Positions 52,699 to 62,086 are shown, numbered from the stretch's first letter. The stretch is DNA of 64,000 nucleotides from Acidovorax sp. sif1233 (GCF_019218755.1 NZ_JAHUWZ010000008.1:1-64000), one strand, 5' to 3'. Notes: generated from the letters alone by a model not told the origin. Program-made: numbers and translations.

Positions 52699-53796
52699 TC
52701 AGCGGGCCAGCCCATCCACCGCCTGGAACATCGACTGCCGCGCCTGGCTGATGATCTGGCCCTTCCATTCATCGGTGTCGGTGTAGAACGCCGCCAGCAT
52801 CTGCGCCTTGATCTGCGCGGCCTTGTCGGCGGGGGTGCCGGGGTGCAGGTTGAGCCACTGTTCGGCGCGAATCGCGTTCATCACATCGAGCACGGGCACG
52901 GTACCGTATTCCATGGCGATGCCGGTGTACTCGGCATGCGGGCATTCGTCGTAGATCGAGGTCCACATGAGGCCGGTGAGGAAGGCCGAGGTGGACGAGC
53001 CGTCATAGATGGAGGTGACCGGCGTGGCGCCGCCGCCATCCCACCAGGCGCGTGCGCGCGCCACGGCCACATCGTCGTCGTTGCCGGCGTAGATGCGCTC
53101 GCCATGGCCGCTGGGGCCCAGGCCCGTGTGCAGGTCGATCCACGCGATGTGCGACGCGCCCGCGCCATGCTGGCGCAGCACCTGGCGCAGCGTGCGGTTG
53201 CTCCAGGTGGGCTCGGTGCCGCCAAAGAACAGGCCTTGCGGAAACTCGTGCTGGCCCCGCGAGATGGCGGCCTGCCAGGCCGCCTCGCCCTTGGTGCCGA
53301 TGTACTGCTGCACGGCGGCGGCATTCTCGGGCAACGGGGGCCACGCCTCGGGCAGCAGCAGCGGCTGGACTTCGCGGTAGGCCTCGTTCACGGGCAGGGG
53401 CTTTGAAAAGTCCTGGAAGTTGCGGTTCAGGTCCACGTTCTCGTGGGTGAAGCGGCGCACGTGCGAAAAACCATAGGGGTTGAGCGCGTGGATGTAGAGC
53501 GTGGCCACGCCGGCCGCGCGCGCCTTGTCGCGCCACTCCTGGTCGTGCAGCGCAAACACCTGCACGCCGCTGCCGCAGTAGCCTTCCACGCCGTGGCAGG
53601 CGCTGCTCACGATGAGCAGCCTGGTCGCATCGGCCGGGCCGTCGCGCACCACGTCCATGGCCAGGTCTTCGCCATCGCGCCCTTTGAGCGGGTGGGCGTG
53701 CGATTCGATGGGCAGGCCCGCAGCGGCCGCGGCCTCCAGAAATTTCTTGCGGGCCTGGGCGTAGCTGGGCGAAAAGGCGCGGGCGATGCCGATCAT
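52699..53796 (-). CDS. DUF2817 (M14-like) metallopeptidase
   Basis: This 365-residue protein starts at ATG 53796 (MIGIARAFSPSYAQARKKF). The zinc motif H-X2-E lies in SSACHGVEGYCGSG (near residue 75), a further ligand candidate His in AWIDLHTGLGPSGHGE and the catalytic Glu in GIAMEYGTVPV. This is the carboxypeptidase M14 fold as found in DUF2817. No signal peptide. It is next to M20 peptidase genes, suggesting a peptide/amide-hydrolysing cluster. Confidence 0.87.
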   Translation of the reverse strand: MIGIARAFSPSYAQARKKFLEAAAAAGLPIESHAHPLKGRDGEDLAMDVVRDGPADATRLLIVSSACHGVEGYCGSGVQVFALHDQEWRDKARAAGVATLYIHALNPYGFSHVRRFTHENVDLNRNFQDFSKPLPVNEAYREVQPLLLPEAWPPLPENAAAVQQYIGTKGEAAWQAAISRGQHEFPQGLFFGGTEPTWSNRTLRQVLRQHGAGASHIAWIDLHTGLGPSGHGERIYAGNDDDVAVARARAWWDGGGATPVTSIYDGSSTSAFLTGLMWTSIYDECPHAEYTGIAMEYGTVPVLDVMNAIRAEQWLNLHPGTPADKAAQIKAQMLAAFYTDTDEWKGQIISQARQSMFQAVDGLAR

Positions 53797-53825
53797 GGGC
53801 GGTGGCTTTCGTGGGTGGGTTGGAA

Positions 53826-53864
53826 ACAAGAGAAAAGAAAGCCCGGGCACGCAGGGGGCCCGGG
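53826..53864 (-). terminator. Rho-independent terminator of the M20 gene
   Basis: On the minus strand CCCGGGC and GCCCGGG (53842-53864) form a 7-bp GC stem with a 9-base loop, followed by a pyrimidine/T-rich tract (TTTCTTTTCTCTTG). It lies 27 bp after the stop at 53891. Confidence 0.6.
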
Positions 53865-53890
53865 GCGTCAGGACAGCCAAGAAGCCGGCG

Positions 53891-55099
53891 TCAGGCCGCC
53901 GTTGGCTGCGCCAGCCACTCCTCGGCCAGCTTGACCCAGTAGGTGGCGCCCAGCGGGATCAGGTCGTCGTTGAAGTCGTAGCTCGGGTTGTGCAGCGTGC
54001 AGGGCCCGCCGCCATGGCCCATCTCGCGGTGCGCGCCGTCGCCATTGGCGATGAAGCAGTAGGCACCGGGCTTGGCCTGCAGCATGAAGGCGAAGTCTTC
54101 CGCGCCCATGGTGGGCTCCTGCACCAGCACATTGGCCTCGCCCACGATGCCGGCCATCACCTTGCGCGCAAAGTCGGCCTCGGCCGGCGAGTTCACGGTG
54201 GGCGGGTAGTTGCGGTGGAAGTGGAATTCGCAGGTGGCGTCGTGCGCGGCGCAGGTGTGCTCGGCGACCTGCTTCATGCGCTTTTCGATCAGGTCCAGCA
54301 CCTCGATGGAGAACGTGCGCACCGTGCCCTGCAGCTCGCAGCTGTCGGGCACCACGTTGGTGGCCTCGCCCGCGTGCACCATCGTCACCGAGATCACGCC
54401 CGCGTCCACGGGCTTCTTGTTGCGGCTGATGATGGTCTGGAAGGCCTGCACCATCTGGCAGGCGATCGGCACCGGGTCGATGCCGTTGTGCGGCAGCGCC
54501 GCATGGCTGCCCTTGCCGCGGATGGTGATCTTGAATTCGTTGCTGGACGCCATCACCGGGCCGGGGCTCACCGCGAACTGGCCCACGGGCATGCCAGGCC
54601 AGTTGTGCATGCCGTACACGGCCTGCATGGGGAACTGCTCGAACAGGCCGTCGGTGATCATCTCGCGCGCACCGCCGCCGCCCTCTTCGGCCGGCTGGAA
54701 GATCAGGTACACGGTGCCGTCGAAATTGCGGTGCCTGGCGAAATGCTGCGCCGCGGCCAGCAGCATGGCCACATGGCCGTCATGGCCGCAGGCGTGCATC
54801 TTGCCCTGGTGCTTGCTGGCGTGGGCAAAGGTGTTGAACTCCTGCATGGGCAGGGCGTCCATGTCGGCGCGCAGGCCGATGGCCCGTCCGCTGGCGCCGC
54901 CGTCGCGGCCCTTGACGATGCCGACCACGCCCGTGGTGCCCAGGCCACGGTGGATGGGAATGCCCCATTCGGTGAGCTTTTGCGCCACCACATCGGCGGT
55001 GCGCACCTCTTCGAAGCACAGCTCGGGATGCGCGTGAATGTCCCGGCGCACGGCGGCAATACTGGCCGCCTGCGTGACGATGGAATCAATAACGTTCAT
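53891..55099 (-). CDS. M20 family amidohydrolase (hippurate hydrolase type)
   Basis: This 402-residue metallohydrolase has GLRADMDALPMQEFNTFAHASKHQGKMHACGHDGHVAML, with Asp and His metal ligands, and IFQPAEEGGGGAREMI, then the dimerisation domain with ITIRGKGSHAALPHNGID. It belongs to the M20D aminoacylase/hippurate-hydrolase group that removes the acyl group from N-acyl amino acids. AAGGATACATATC precedes the ATG. It is divergent from argE with 76 bp between. Confidence 0.92.
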   Translation of the reverse strand: MNVIDSIVTQAASIAAVRRDIHAHPELCFEEVRTADVVAQKLTEWGIPIHRGLGTTGVVGIVKGRDGGASGRAIGLRADMDALPMQEFNTFAHASKHQGKMHACGHDGHVAMLLAAAQHFARHRNFDGTVYLIFQPAEEGGGGAREMITDGLFEQFPMQAVYGMHNWPGMPVGQFAVSPGPVMASSNEFKITIRGKGSHAALPHNGIDPVPIACQMVQAFQTIISRNKKPVDAGVISVTMVHAGEATNVVPDSCELQGTVRTFSIEVLDLIEKRMKQVAEHTCAAHDATCEFHFHRNYPPTVNSPAEADFARKVMAGIVGEANVLVQEPTMGAEDFAFMLQAKPGAYCFIANGDGAHREMGHGGGPCTLHNPSYDFNDDLIPLGATYWVKLAEEWLAQPTAA

Positions 55100-55175
55100 G
55101 ATATGTATCCTTACGATCTCACAGTCTAGCCCGCTGGCCTGCCCTGCGCCACCCGGGGTTTATTTGCACTGCAAC

Positions 55176-56348
55176 ATGAAGCTCTCCCCACACGCCCTCG
55201 AACTCGCGCAAACCCTGGTGCGCATGAACACCGTCAGCCACAACTCCAACCTGGAGCTGATCCATTTCATCCGCGACCACCTCGCCCGGCTGGGCGTGAA
55301 AAGCCGGCTGACCTTCAACGAGGACAAGACCAAGGCCAACCTGTTCGCCACCCTGGGCGAAGGCAAGCCGGCCGGCGTGATCCTTTCGGGCCACACGGAC
55401 ACCGTGCCGTGGGATGGGCAGGAATGGACGATGGACCCGCTGAGCGCGCGCGTCCTGGACGGCCCCGAGGGTCCGAGCCTGTATGGCCGGGGCAGCGCCG
55501 ACATGAAGGCCTTCATCGGCATCGCCGTGTCGCAGGCCGAGCAGTTCCTCCACAGCAACGCGCCCTTCGCCGTGCACCTGGCCTTCAGCTATGAGGAAGA
55601 GATCGGCTGCTTCGGCGTCAAGGAACTGATCGCCGACCTGCGCGAAGCGAACATCAAGCCGCTGGCCTGCATCGTGGGCGAACCCACCAGCATGGTGCCC
55701 GCCATCGCCCACAAGGGCGTGTACCGCTACAAGTGCTGCGTGCGCGGCAAGGAGGCGCACTCGTCGCTCACGCCCCATTCGGTCAACGCCATCGAGATGG
55801 CGGCCCGCGTGGTCGGCCGCCTGCGCGACATGGGCGAGGGTTTCGAGCGCGAGGAGCCCCGCTTCGAGGGCTTCGACGTGCCGTTCTCGACCACCAGCGT
55901 GGGCCAGTTCCACGGCGGCATCGCCGACAACGTGGTGCCGCGCGATGCCGAGTTCCGCTATGAATTCCGCGACCTGCCCACGGCCAACGCCGCGCAGATG
56001 CAGTCCGAGGTGGTGGCGTATGCGAAATCTCTGGAGCCGCGCATGAAGCAGGTGGCGCCGGCGGCCGGCTTCTCGTTCGAAACCATCTGCGAGATCCCGA
56101 GCTTCCTGGGCAGCAAGGACGACCCGGTGACGCGCCTGGCGCAGACCCTGTCGGGCGAGAAGAGCACCACCCTCGTCGCCTTCGGCACCGAGGCCGGCCT
56201 GTTCAAGAACGCCGGCATCTCCACCGTGGTCTGCGGCCCCGGCAGCATCCGCCAGGCGCACCAGCCGGACGAGTATGTGAGCCTGGAACAGCTGGCGCGC
56301 TGCGAGGCGTTCATGCAGGGGCTGGCGCGCACCACCTCGATCGACTAG
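55176..56348 (+). CDS. argE: Acetylornithine deacetylase
   Basis: This 390-residue M20A enzyme starts at ATG 55176; in-frame upstream codons lack a site and are in the M20 divergent region. Metal ligands are in SGHTDTVPWDG, LYGRGSADMKAF and SYEEEIGC; C-terminal GTEAGLFKNAGISTVVCGPG and IRQAHQPDEYV match ArgE. It deacetylates N-acetylornithine in arginine synthesis. Some ArgE-like enzymes in Burkholderiales act on other N-acyl amino acids, so the symbol is by similarity. Confidence 0.88.
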   Translation: MKLSPHALELAQTLVRMNTVSHNSNLELIHFIRDHLARLGVKSRLTFNEDKTKANLFATLGEGKPAGVILSGHTDTVPWDGQEWTMDPLSARVLDGPEGPSLYGRGSADMKAFIGIAVSQAEQFLHSNAPFAVHLAFSYEEEIGCFGVKELIADLREANIKPLACIVGEPTSMVPAIAHKGVYRYKCCVRGKEAHSSLTPHSVNAIEMAARVVGRLRDMGEGFEREEPRFEGFDVPFSTTSVGQFHGGIADNVVPRDAEFRYEFRDLPTANAAQMQSEVVAYAKSLEPRMKQVAPAAGFSFETICEIPSFLGSKDDPVTRLAQTLSGEKSTTLVAFGTEAGLFKNAGISTVVCGPGSIRQAHQPDEYVSLEQLARCEAFMQGLARTTSID

Positions 56349-56410
56349 CCAAGTCCTGCAAAGCCTCTGGCCAACGCAATCCCCACGCGGGCTGCAACTG
56401 GCGCCCCCCA

Positions 56411-56493
56411 GACCAGTGCCACCGTGGAACTGGCTCCGCCAGGCCACGGGTGGCGTCCCCCTCTGGGGGAAGACGCGAAGCGGCTCAGGGGGA
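56411..56493 (-). repeat. GC-rich intergenic repeat, family 2, copy 6
   Basis: ACCAGTGCCACCGTGGAACT, GGCTCCGCCAGGCCACGGGT, then GGCGTCCCCCTCTGGGGGAA. Nearly the same as copy 5. It sits in the convergent gap between argE and the ABC binding-protein gene and ends 2 bp before that gene's stop codon. Confidence 0.8.
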
Positions 56494-56495
56494 TA

Positions 56496-57644
56496 TCAAG
56501 TCCTCACGCGTCCGTCCCCCGTCAGCATCGACATCTCGACAAACTTCGACGCCGCGTGGCTGGTGGCGCTGAACGACACCGGAAACCCCGAGATCACCTG
56601 GTTGCCGATCGCCTCGGTGCCGGCGATGAAGCTCTCGCGCGTGAGCTTGCCACTGCCTTGCGCCTGCCGCAGGCCCTCGGTGAAGATGCGGGCGGCCAGG
56701 TAGCCTTCCATGCTGGAATAGTTGGGCTGCACCTTGTCGCCCCCCTTCTTGATGGCCTCCAGGAATTCGCGCGTGATCTGGCGCGAGGGCTGGTAGGGCG
56801 AGGGCACGACCTGCGAGACCACCACGCCCGCGCCGTCCTTGCCCAGCTCGTCGGCCAGGGCCTGCGTGCCCACGAACGACACGTTGTAGAACGTGCCGCC
56901 GTACCCCGCCTTGCGCGCCGCGCGCACGAAGGCCGCGCTGCCCGCATAGGCGGCGATCTGCACCACGGCGTCGGGCTGGGCGGACACCAGCTTGTCCACG
57001 GCGGCCTTCACATCGGTGGAATTGCGCTCCACCGTGGCCGTGGCCACCGCCGCGAGCTTGAGCTCGGCCAGTGCCCGGTTCACGCCGTCGAGCCCGGCCT
57101 TGCCGTAGGCGTCGTTCTGGTAGAACACGGCGATCTTCTTGAGCCCGAGGTTGGTGAGCTGGCGCACGATGAGCGCGGTCTCGTCGTAGTAGGACGCGCG
57201 CACATGGAAGATGAGCCGGTTGAATGGCTGGCGCAGCGCCTCGGCCCCGGTGAAGGGGCCGAAGAACGGCACCTTCTCCCGGGTGAACAGGGGCAGCGCG
57301 GCCAGGCTGGTGGGGGTGCCGATGTAGCCGAACAGGGCGAACACCTCGTCGGCGATGAGTTTCCTGGTGTTTTCGGCGCAGCGGTCGGGCTCATAGCCAT
57401 CGTCCATGGTGCGGATCTCCACCATGCGCCGGCCCACGCCGCCCTGGGCGTTGAGCTGGTCGAAAAAGAGCTTGGCCCCCAGGTTGAACTGCACGCCCAG
57501 CTGCGCCGCCGGGCCGGTGAAGGCAGCCGACTGGCCCAGCACGATGCGGCCTTCGCCCTGGGCACCCGCCCTCTGGAAGCCCCCCAGCGCGGCCGCACCC
57601 AGGCCGATGAAAAACTGTCTGCGCCCCAATGCCATTTGCTTCAT
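56496..57644 (-). CDS. ABC transporter branched-chain-type binding protein (Tat signal)
   Basis: This 382-residue Peripla_BP_6 receptor starts at ATG 57644, with AGAGGGATTTC upstream. The N-terminus MKQMALGRRQFFIGLGAAAL has the twin-arginine pattern RRQFF, so Tat export of a folded protein is likely. The mature start IVLGQSAAFTGPAAQLGVQF and EIRTMDDGYEPDRCAENTRKLI are typical. It is a single receptor without permease genes in the neighbourhood and is divergent from the molybdopterin enzyme. Ligand unknown. Confidence 0.88.
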   Translation of the reverse strand: MKQMALGRRQFFIGLGAAALGGFQRAGAQGEGRIVLGQSAAFTGPAAQLGVQFNLGAKLFFDQLNAQGGVGRRMVEIRTMDDGYEPDRCAENTRKLIADEVFALFGYIGTPTSLAALPLFTREKVPFFGPFTGAEALRQPFNRLIFHVRASYYDETALIVRQLTNLGLKKIAVFYQNDAYGKAGLDGVNRALAELKLAAVATATVERNSTDVKAAVDKLVSAQPDAVVQIAAYAGSAAFVRAARKAGYGGTFYNVSFVGTQALADELGKDGAGVVVSQVVPSPYQPSRQITREFLEAIKKGGDKVQPNYSSMEGYLAARIFTEGLRQAQGSGKLTRESFIAGTEAIGNQVISGFPVSFSATSHAASKFVEMSMLTGDGRVRT

Positions 57645-57796
57645 GGTGAAATCCCTCTTCCTGTCAACACAACGAGGCTGACCCCTCGATGCTGCCGGTG
57701 AGCAGCCTGCTGGGGAAGCGATGCGCAATTTGATAGATGTTGGTTAGATATGCACGCCGTTTCCAACCCTCTGGCAGTTTAACGACCACCCCACAT

Positions 57797-59899
57797 ATGT
57801 CCACGCCTTCCGCCACCATTTCTCCGCCAGCTGTCCCCGTCCAGGTGCGTGGCGCCTGCCCGCACGATTGCCCCGACACCTGCGCCCTGATCACCACCGT
57901 GGACGACAACGGCCTGGCCACCCGCGTGCAGGGCAATCCCGACCACCGCCACACCGACGGCGCGCTGTGCGCCAAGGTGAGCAAGTACACCGAGCGCAGC
58001 TACCACCCCGAGCGCGTGCTCACTCCGCTCAAGCGCACGGGCCCCAAGGGCAGCGGCCAGTTCGCGCCTGTCAGCTGGGACGAGGCCCTGGACGACATCG
58101 CCCATCGCCTGCAGTCCATCGCCGCGCGCGACCCCGAGGCCGTGCTGCCCTACAGCTACGCCGGCACCATGGGCATGGTGCAGGGCGAGAGCATGGACCG
58201 CCGCTTCTTCCACAAGCTCGGTGCATCGCTGCTCGACCGCACCATCTGCGCATCCGCCGGGGCCGAAGCGCTGACGCAGACCCTGGGCGGCAAGGTGGGC
58301 ATGAAAGTGGAGTTCTTCGCCGAATCGCAGCTCATCCTGATCTGGGGCAGCAACTCCATCGGCAGCAACCTGCATTTCTGGCGCTACGCGCAGCAGGCCA
58401 AGAGGAATGGCGCCCGGCTGGTGTGCATCGACCCGCGCAAGAGCGAGACAGCCGACAAATGCCACGAGCACATCGCCCTGCGCCCGGGCACCGATGCCGC
58501 GCTGGCCCTGGCGCTGATGCACGAGCTGATCGCCCACGACTGGCTGGACCACGACTACATCGCGCGCCACACGCTGGGCTGGGACCCGCTGCGCGAGCGC
58601 GCCCTGCAGTGGCCGCCCGAGCGCGCCGCCGAGATCTGCGGCATTCCGGTCGAGCAGATCCGCCAGCTGGCCCGGGACTACGGCACCACAAAGCCCGCCG
58701 CCATCCGCCTGAACTACGGCATGCAGCGCGTGCGCGGCGGCGGCAACGCGGTGCGCGCCGTGGCCTGCCTGCCCGCCCTCACCGGCGCCTGGCGCCACCG
58801 CGCGGGCGGCATGCTGCTGTCCAGCTCCGGCCAGTTCCCGGCGCAGCGCGCGGTGCTGCAGCGGCCCGACCTGATGCCCCAGGCGGCCTCAGGGCGCGTG
58901 CCCCGCACCATCAACATGACGACCATCGGCGACGACCTGCTGCGCGAGGCATCGCCCGCCTTCGGCCCGAAGGTCGAGGCCGTGGTGGTCTACAACAGCA
59001 ACCCCGTGGCGGTGGCCCCGGACTCGGGCAAGGTGGTGCGCGGCTTTGCGCGCGAAGACCTGTTCACCGTGGTGCTGGAGCACTTCAAGACCGACACCGC
59101 CGACTACGCGGACTACATCCTGCCCGCCACCACGCAGCTCGAACACTGGGATGTGCACCTGTCCTACGGCCACACCGACGTGGTGCTCAACCGCCCCGCC
59201 ATCCAGCCCTTGGGCGAGGCCCGCAGCAACGCGCAGATCTTCCGCGATCTGGCCGCGCGCATGGGCTTTGCCGAGCCCTGCTTTGCCGACACCGACGAGG
59301 CGCTGTGCCGCCAGGCCTTTGGCGACGCGGTGGACTACGCGCTGCTCGAATCCCAGGGCTTTGCCACCTTGGCCATTCCCGACGCGCTGTTTGCCGAGGG
59401 CAACTTCCCGTCACCGTCGGGCAAGTGCGAGTTCTACAGCGCCCGCCTGGCCGCCCAGGGCCTGGACGGCCTGCCCGACCACCTGCCCAATTACGAGCTG
59501 CAGGGCACCGACGCACGCTACCCCCTGGCGATGATCTCGCCGCCCGCGCGCAACTTTTTGAACTCCACCTTCGTGAACGTGACGAGCCTGCGCAACATCG
59601 AAGGCCGCCCGATCCTGGAGATCCACCCCGACGACGCCGAAGCCCGCGGCATCGCCAACGACGCCGTGGTGCGCGTGTTCAACGACCGTGGCAGCTACCA
59701 GTGCCACGCCACCGTCTCCCGCCGCGCACGGCCCGGCGTGGTCAACGGCCTGGGCATCTGGTGGCGCAAGCTGGGGCTTGACGGCACCAACGTGAACGAG
59801 GTCACCAGCCAGGCCCTCACGGACCTGGGCCGCGCGCCGACGTTTTATGACTGCTTGGTGGAGGTGGAGGCTGTGGAGGCAGCGGCAATAGCAGGCTGA
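57797..59899 (+). CDS. Molybdopterin (bis-MGD) oxidoreductase
   Basis: This 700-residue DMSO-reductase-superfamily enzyme starts at ATG 57797. A [4Fe-4S] motif C21-X3-C25-X3-C29-X28-C58 is at the N-terminus. C151 in TICASAGAEA is the likely molybdenum ligand, in the position of the Cys of nitrate-reductase-like enzymes. There is no signal peptide, so it should be cytoplasmic. The C-terminal cofactor-binding domain (LAMISPPARNFLNSTFVNVTSL) is complete. No partner subunit is adjacent; substrate unknown. A family 1 repeat follows 23 bp after the stop. Confidence 0.88.
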   Translation: MSTPSATISPPAVPVQVRGACPHDCPDTCALITTVDDNGLATRVQGNPDHRHTDGALCAKVSKYTERSYHPERVLTPLKRTGPKGSGQFAPVSWDEALDDIAHRLQSIAARDPEAVLPYSYAGTMGMVQGESMDRRFFHKLGASLLDRTICASAGAEALTQTLGGKVGMKVEFFAESQLILIWGSNSIGSNLHFWRYAQQAKRNGARLVCIDPRKSETADKCHEHIALRPGTDAALALALMHELIAHDWLDHDYIARHTLGWDPLRERALQWPPERAAEICGIPVEQIRQLARDYGTTKPAAIRLNYGMQRVRGGGNAVRAVACLPALTGAWRHRAGGMLLSSSGQFPAQRAVLQRPDLMPQAASGRVPRTINMTTIGDDLLREASPAFGPKVEAVVVYNSNPVAVAPDSGKVVRGFAREDLFTVVLEHFKTDTADYADYILPATTQLEHWDVHLSYGHTDVVLNRPAIQPLGEARSNAQIFRDLAARMGFAEPCFADTDEALCRQAFGDAVDYALLESQGFATLAIPDALFAEGNFPSPSGKCEFYSARLAAQGLDGLPDHLPNYELQGTDARYPLAMISPPARNFLNSTFVNVTSLRNIEGRPILEIHPDDAEARGIANDAVVRVFNDRGSYQCHATVSRRARPGVVNGLGIWWRKLGLDGTNVNEVTSQALTDLGRAPTFYDCLVEVEAVEAAAIAG

Positions 59900-59922
59900 C
59901 CGCGCTCTGCCAGACACGCAGA

Positions 59923-59985
59923 ATGCTCATGTTTTGATAGCTAATGGCGCTTATTGGACAGGCGCCAGTAGCTATTTTCACTAAA
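59923..59985 (+). repeat. Short dispersed repeat, family 1, copy H
   Basis: ATGCTCATGTTTTGATAGCT, then AATGGCGCTTATTGGACAGG, then CGCCAGTAGCTATTTTCACT. It occupies the convergent gap between the molybdopterin enzyme and the MFS gene, and ends 10 bp before the MFS stop. Confidence 0.85.
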
Positions 59986-59994
59986 AACCACCTC

Positions 59995-61680
59995 TCACTG
60001 TGCCTGCATGGCATGGGTGCGGCCTGCGTCCCCCGCAGTCAACGCCAGAAAGTGATGCACCACGGGCCGCTCCGCTCCCTGGTGAAACCGCAGCGCCTCC
60101 GCCTGCAGGTCCGCGTCCGCCTTGGACACGCGGTGGTGCTGGCGCAGGTGCTCGGCCCAGGATTCGACCAGGAACCATTCGATGACCCGGCCCGGCTCGC
60201 CGGTGTGTTCGGCCACGCCCCAGGCGTAGGCACCGTCGCGGCGGCGCTCCTGGGACAAGCGCTGCATGGCCTGCAGGAAGGCGGGCAGGTCGGGCTTGGC
60301 GATGCGGTATTCGATCTGCACCATCACCGGGCCCCGGTCGTGCGCCACGGGCTCCGCCAGCAGGGGCTCGGGCCAGTGGTTCGAGGGCTGCAGGTCGGCC
60401 TCGCCGGTGGGCAGCTTCACGCGGTGAAAGATGAGCGACGCCACGACCAGCCCGGCCGCGCCCACCAACAGCGTGACCGGCAAACCGGCCTGCCCCGCGA
60501 TGAGACCCCAGCCCAGGCTGCCGGCGGCCATCGCGCCGTTGAAGACCATGAGGTAGATGGCCAGGCCCCGACCGCGCACCCAGTTGGGCAGCACGGCCTG
60601 GGCCACGCCGTTGAGCGTGGTCAGCGCGATGATCCAGCCCAGGCCCAGCACCAGCATCAGCGCCACGGCGGCCCACTGGGGCGGGGCCACGGTCAGCACG
60701 CCCATGACGGCGGCGGTGAGCAGCGAGGCCAGCAGCACCAGGCCATCAGTGTCCAGCCGCTGGCGCAAGCGGGGCAGCAGCACGGCGCCCAGGATGGCGC
60801 CCGCGCCCACGGCGCCCAGCATCACGCCGTAGAAACCGGCCGTGCCACCCAGCATGCGGCGCGCCACCAGCGGAAGCAGCGCCCAGACGGAGCTGGCGAA
60901 CAGGAAGAACACGGCCGCGCGCAGCAGCACCACGTGCAGCTCGCGGCTGGCGCGGGCGTAGCGCACGCCGGCACGGAAGGCGCCGAAGAACTGCTCGTTC
61001 AGGCCTGAGGCCTCGGCCTTCGGGCGCTTCCACCACAGCAGCGCGGCGATCACGAACACATAGCTCAGCACGTCCAGGCCGTAGGCCATGGCCGCGCCGA
61101 AGCTGGCCAGCAGCAGGCCGCCCGCCGCAGGGCCGATGGCGCGCGCGATGTTGATGCCCAGTGAGTTGAGCGCCACGGCGCTCTTGAGCTCGCTGCGCGG
61201 CACCAGCTCGGGCACGATGGACTGCCACGTGGGGCCCATGAGCGCGGCACCGATGCCGCCCACGAAGGTCAGCGCCACCAGCCACTCCACCGTCAGCGTG
61301 TGGGTGTTGGCCAGGATGAGCAGCGTTCCGCTGACGGCCGCCAGCAGCACCTGCACGCCGATGAGGAAGCGGCGGCGGTCCAGGATGTCCGACAGCACGC
61401 CCGCAGGGATGGCGAGCAGAAAGACGGGCAGCGTGGCGGCCGTCTGGATCAGCGCGACAGCGGTGGGGCTGGACGAGAGCTCGGTCACCATCCAGGCGCT
61501 GGCCACGTCGCGCATGAAGCTGCCGATGTTGCCCAGCACGGTGGCGGCCCAGAGCACCGCGAAGACGGGGATGGCCAGGGGAGCGAAGCTGCCGGAAGCC
61601 GCCGGAGCAGCCGATGCCGGCGCGGACGCTGCAGCAGCAGGGGTGTGGTGGTGGTGATGATCGTGTTGGTTATCCGGCAT
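59995..61680 (-). CDS. MFS transporter with C-terminal monooxygenase-like domain
   Basis: This 561-residue protein starts at ATG 61680 with a His-rich cytosolic head (MPDNQHDHHHHHTPAAAASA). Twelve membrane segments of the MFS_3 (enterobactin-exporter-like) family fill residues 45-445, including motif-A-like SDILDRRRFLIGVQ. From about residue 455 a soluble domain (VMVQIEYRIAKPDLPAFLQAMQRLSQERRRDGAYAWG) resembles antibiotic-biosynthesis-monooxygenase-type ferredoxin-like domains; such fusions are known in this family. The His run may bind metal. Substrate unknown. Confidence 0.85.
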   Translation of the reverse strand: MPDNQHDHHHHHTPAAAASAPASAAPAASGSFAPLAIPVFAVLWAATVLGNIGSFMRDVASAWMVTELSSSPTAVALIQTAATLPVFLLAIPAGVLSDILDRRRFLIGVQVLLAAVSGTLLILANTHTLTVEWLVALTFVGGIGAALMGPTWQSIVPELVPRSELKSAVALNSLGINIARAIGPAAGGLLLASFGAAMAYGLDVLSYVFVIAALLWWKRPKAEASGLNEQFFGAFRAGVRYARASRELHVVLLRAAVFFLFASSVWALLPLVARRMLGGTAGFYGVMLGAVGAGAILGAVLLPRLRQRLDTDGLVLLASLLTAAVMGVLTVAPPQWAAVALMLVLGLGWIIALTTLNGVAQAVLPNWVRGRGLAIYLMVFNGAMAAGSLGWGLIAGQAGLPVTLLVGAAGLVVASLIFHRVKLPTGEADLQPSNHWPEPLLAEPVAHDRGPVMVQIEYRIAKPDLPAFLQAMQRLSQERRRDGAYAWGVAEHTGEPGRVIEWFLVESWAEHLRQHHRVSKADADLQAEALRFHQGAERPVVHHFLALTAGDAGRTHAMQAQ

Positions 61681-62086
61681 GGCGGCCTCCGAGGTCGTGC
61701 CAGGCGACGAGCAGCATGCCGCCCACCAGGCCCCAGTGTTCAAAAAATGCGTTGGCGCTGCGCTGCCGATCGGCGGGCGGTGCAGCCCAGAAGCGGTCCA
61801 CCAGCAAAGCGGCGAGCACGGTGAAGCCCGCCAGGGCCAGCGCCCCGAGCCAGCGGTACCAGCCCGACAGGATGAGCGCCGAGGCCGAGAGCTGCAGCAC
61901 CAGCGTGGCGGCGGCGATGGGCGCGGCGGGTGCCAAGCCGAGCGAGCGCACCTCGGCCGCGGAACCGGCAAAGTTGCGGGCCTTGCCGATGCCGCCCTGC
62001 AGGTAGGCGGCGCACAGGCACAGCAGCGCCAGCGTCTGCACCCAGGGAGCGGTGGCGGCGGTGTGCAATGCGTGCTGCACCGTCAC
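61670..62086 (-). CDS. DoxX family membrane protein
   Basis: This 138-residue protein begins at a GTG at 62086 that overlaps the amidohydrolase stop (GTGA) and it ends 11 bp inside the MFS gene. Four hydrophobic segments are seen; LLCLCAAYLQGGIGKARNFAGSAAEV matches the first DoxX helix pair, followed by RFWAAPPADRQRSANAFFEHWGLVGGMLLV. DoxX proteins are small quinone- or redox-linked membrane proteins. It is in the middle of a three-gene overlapping operon. Confidence 0.78.
   Translation of the reverse strand: MTVQHALHTAATAPWVQTLALLCLCAAYLQGGIGKARNFAGSAAEVRSLGLAPAAPIAAATLVLQLSASALILSGWYRWLGALALAGFTVLAALLVDRFWAAPPADRQRSANAFFEHWGLVGGMLLVAWHDLGGRHAG

Noticed and set aside
8675-59985. CRISPR array or tandem repeats
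   Set aside because: Repeat copies are kilobases apart, in both orientations and inside genes, with no regular spacers.
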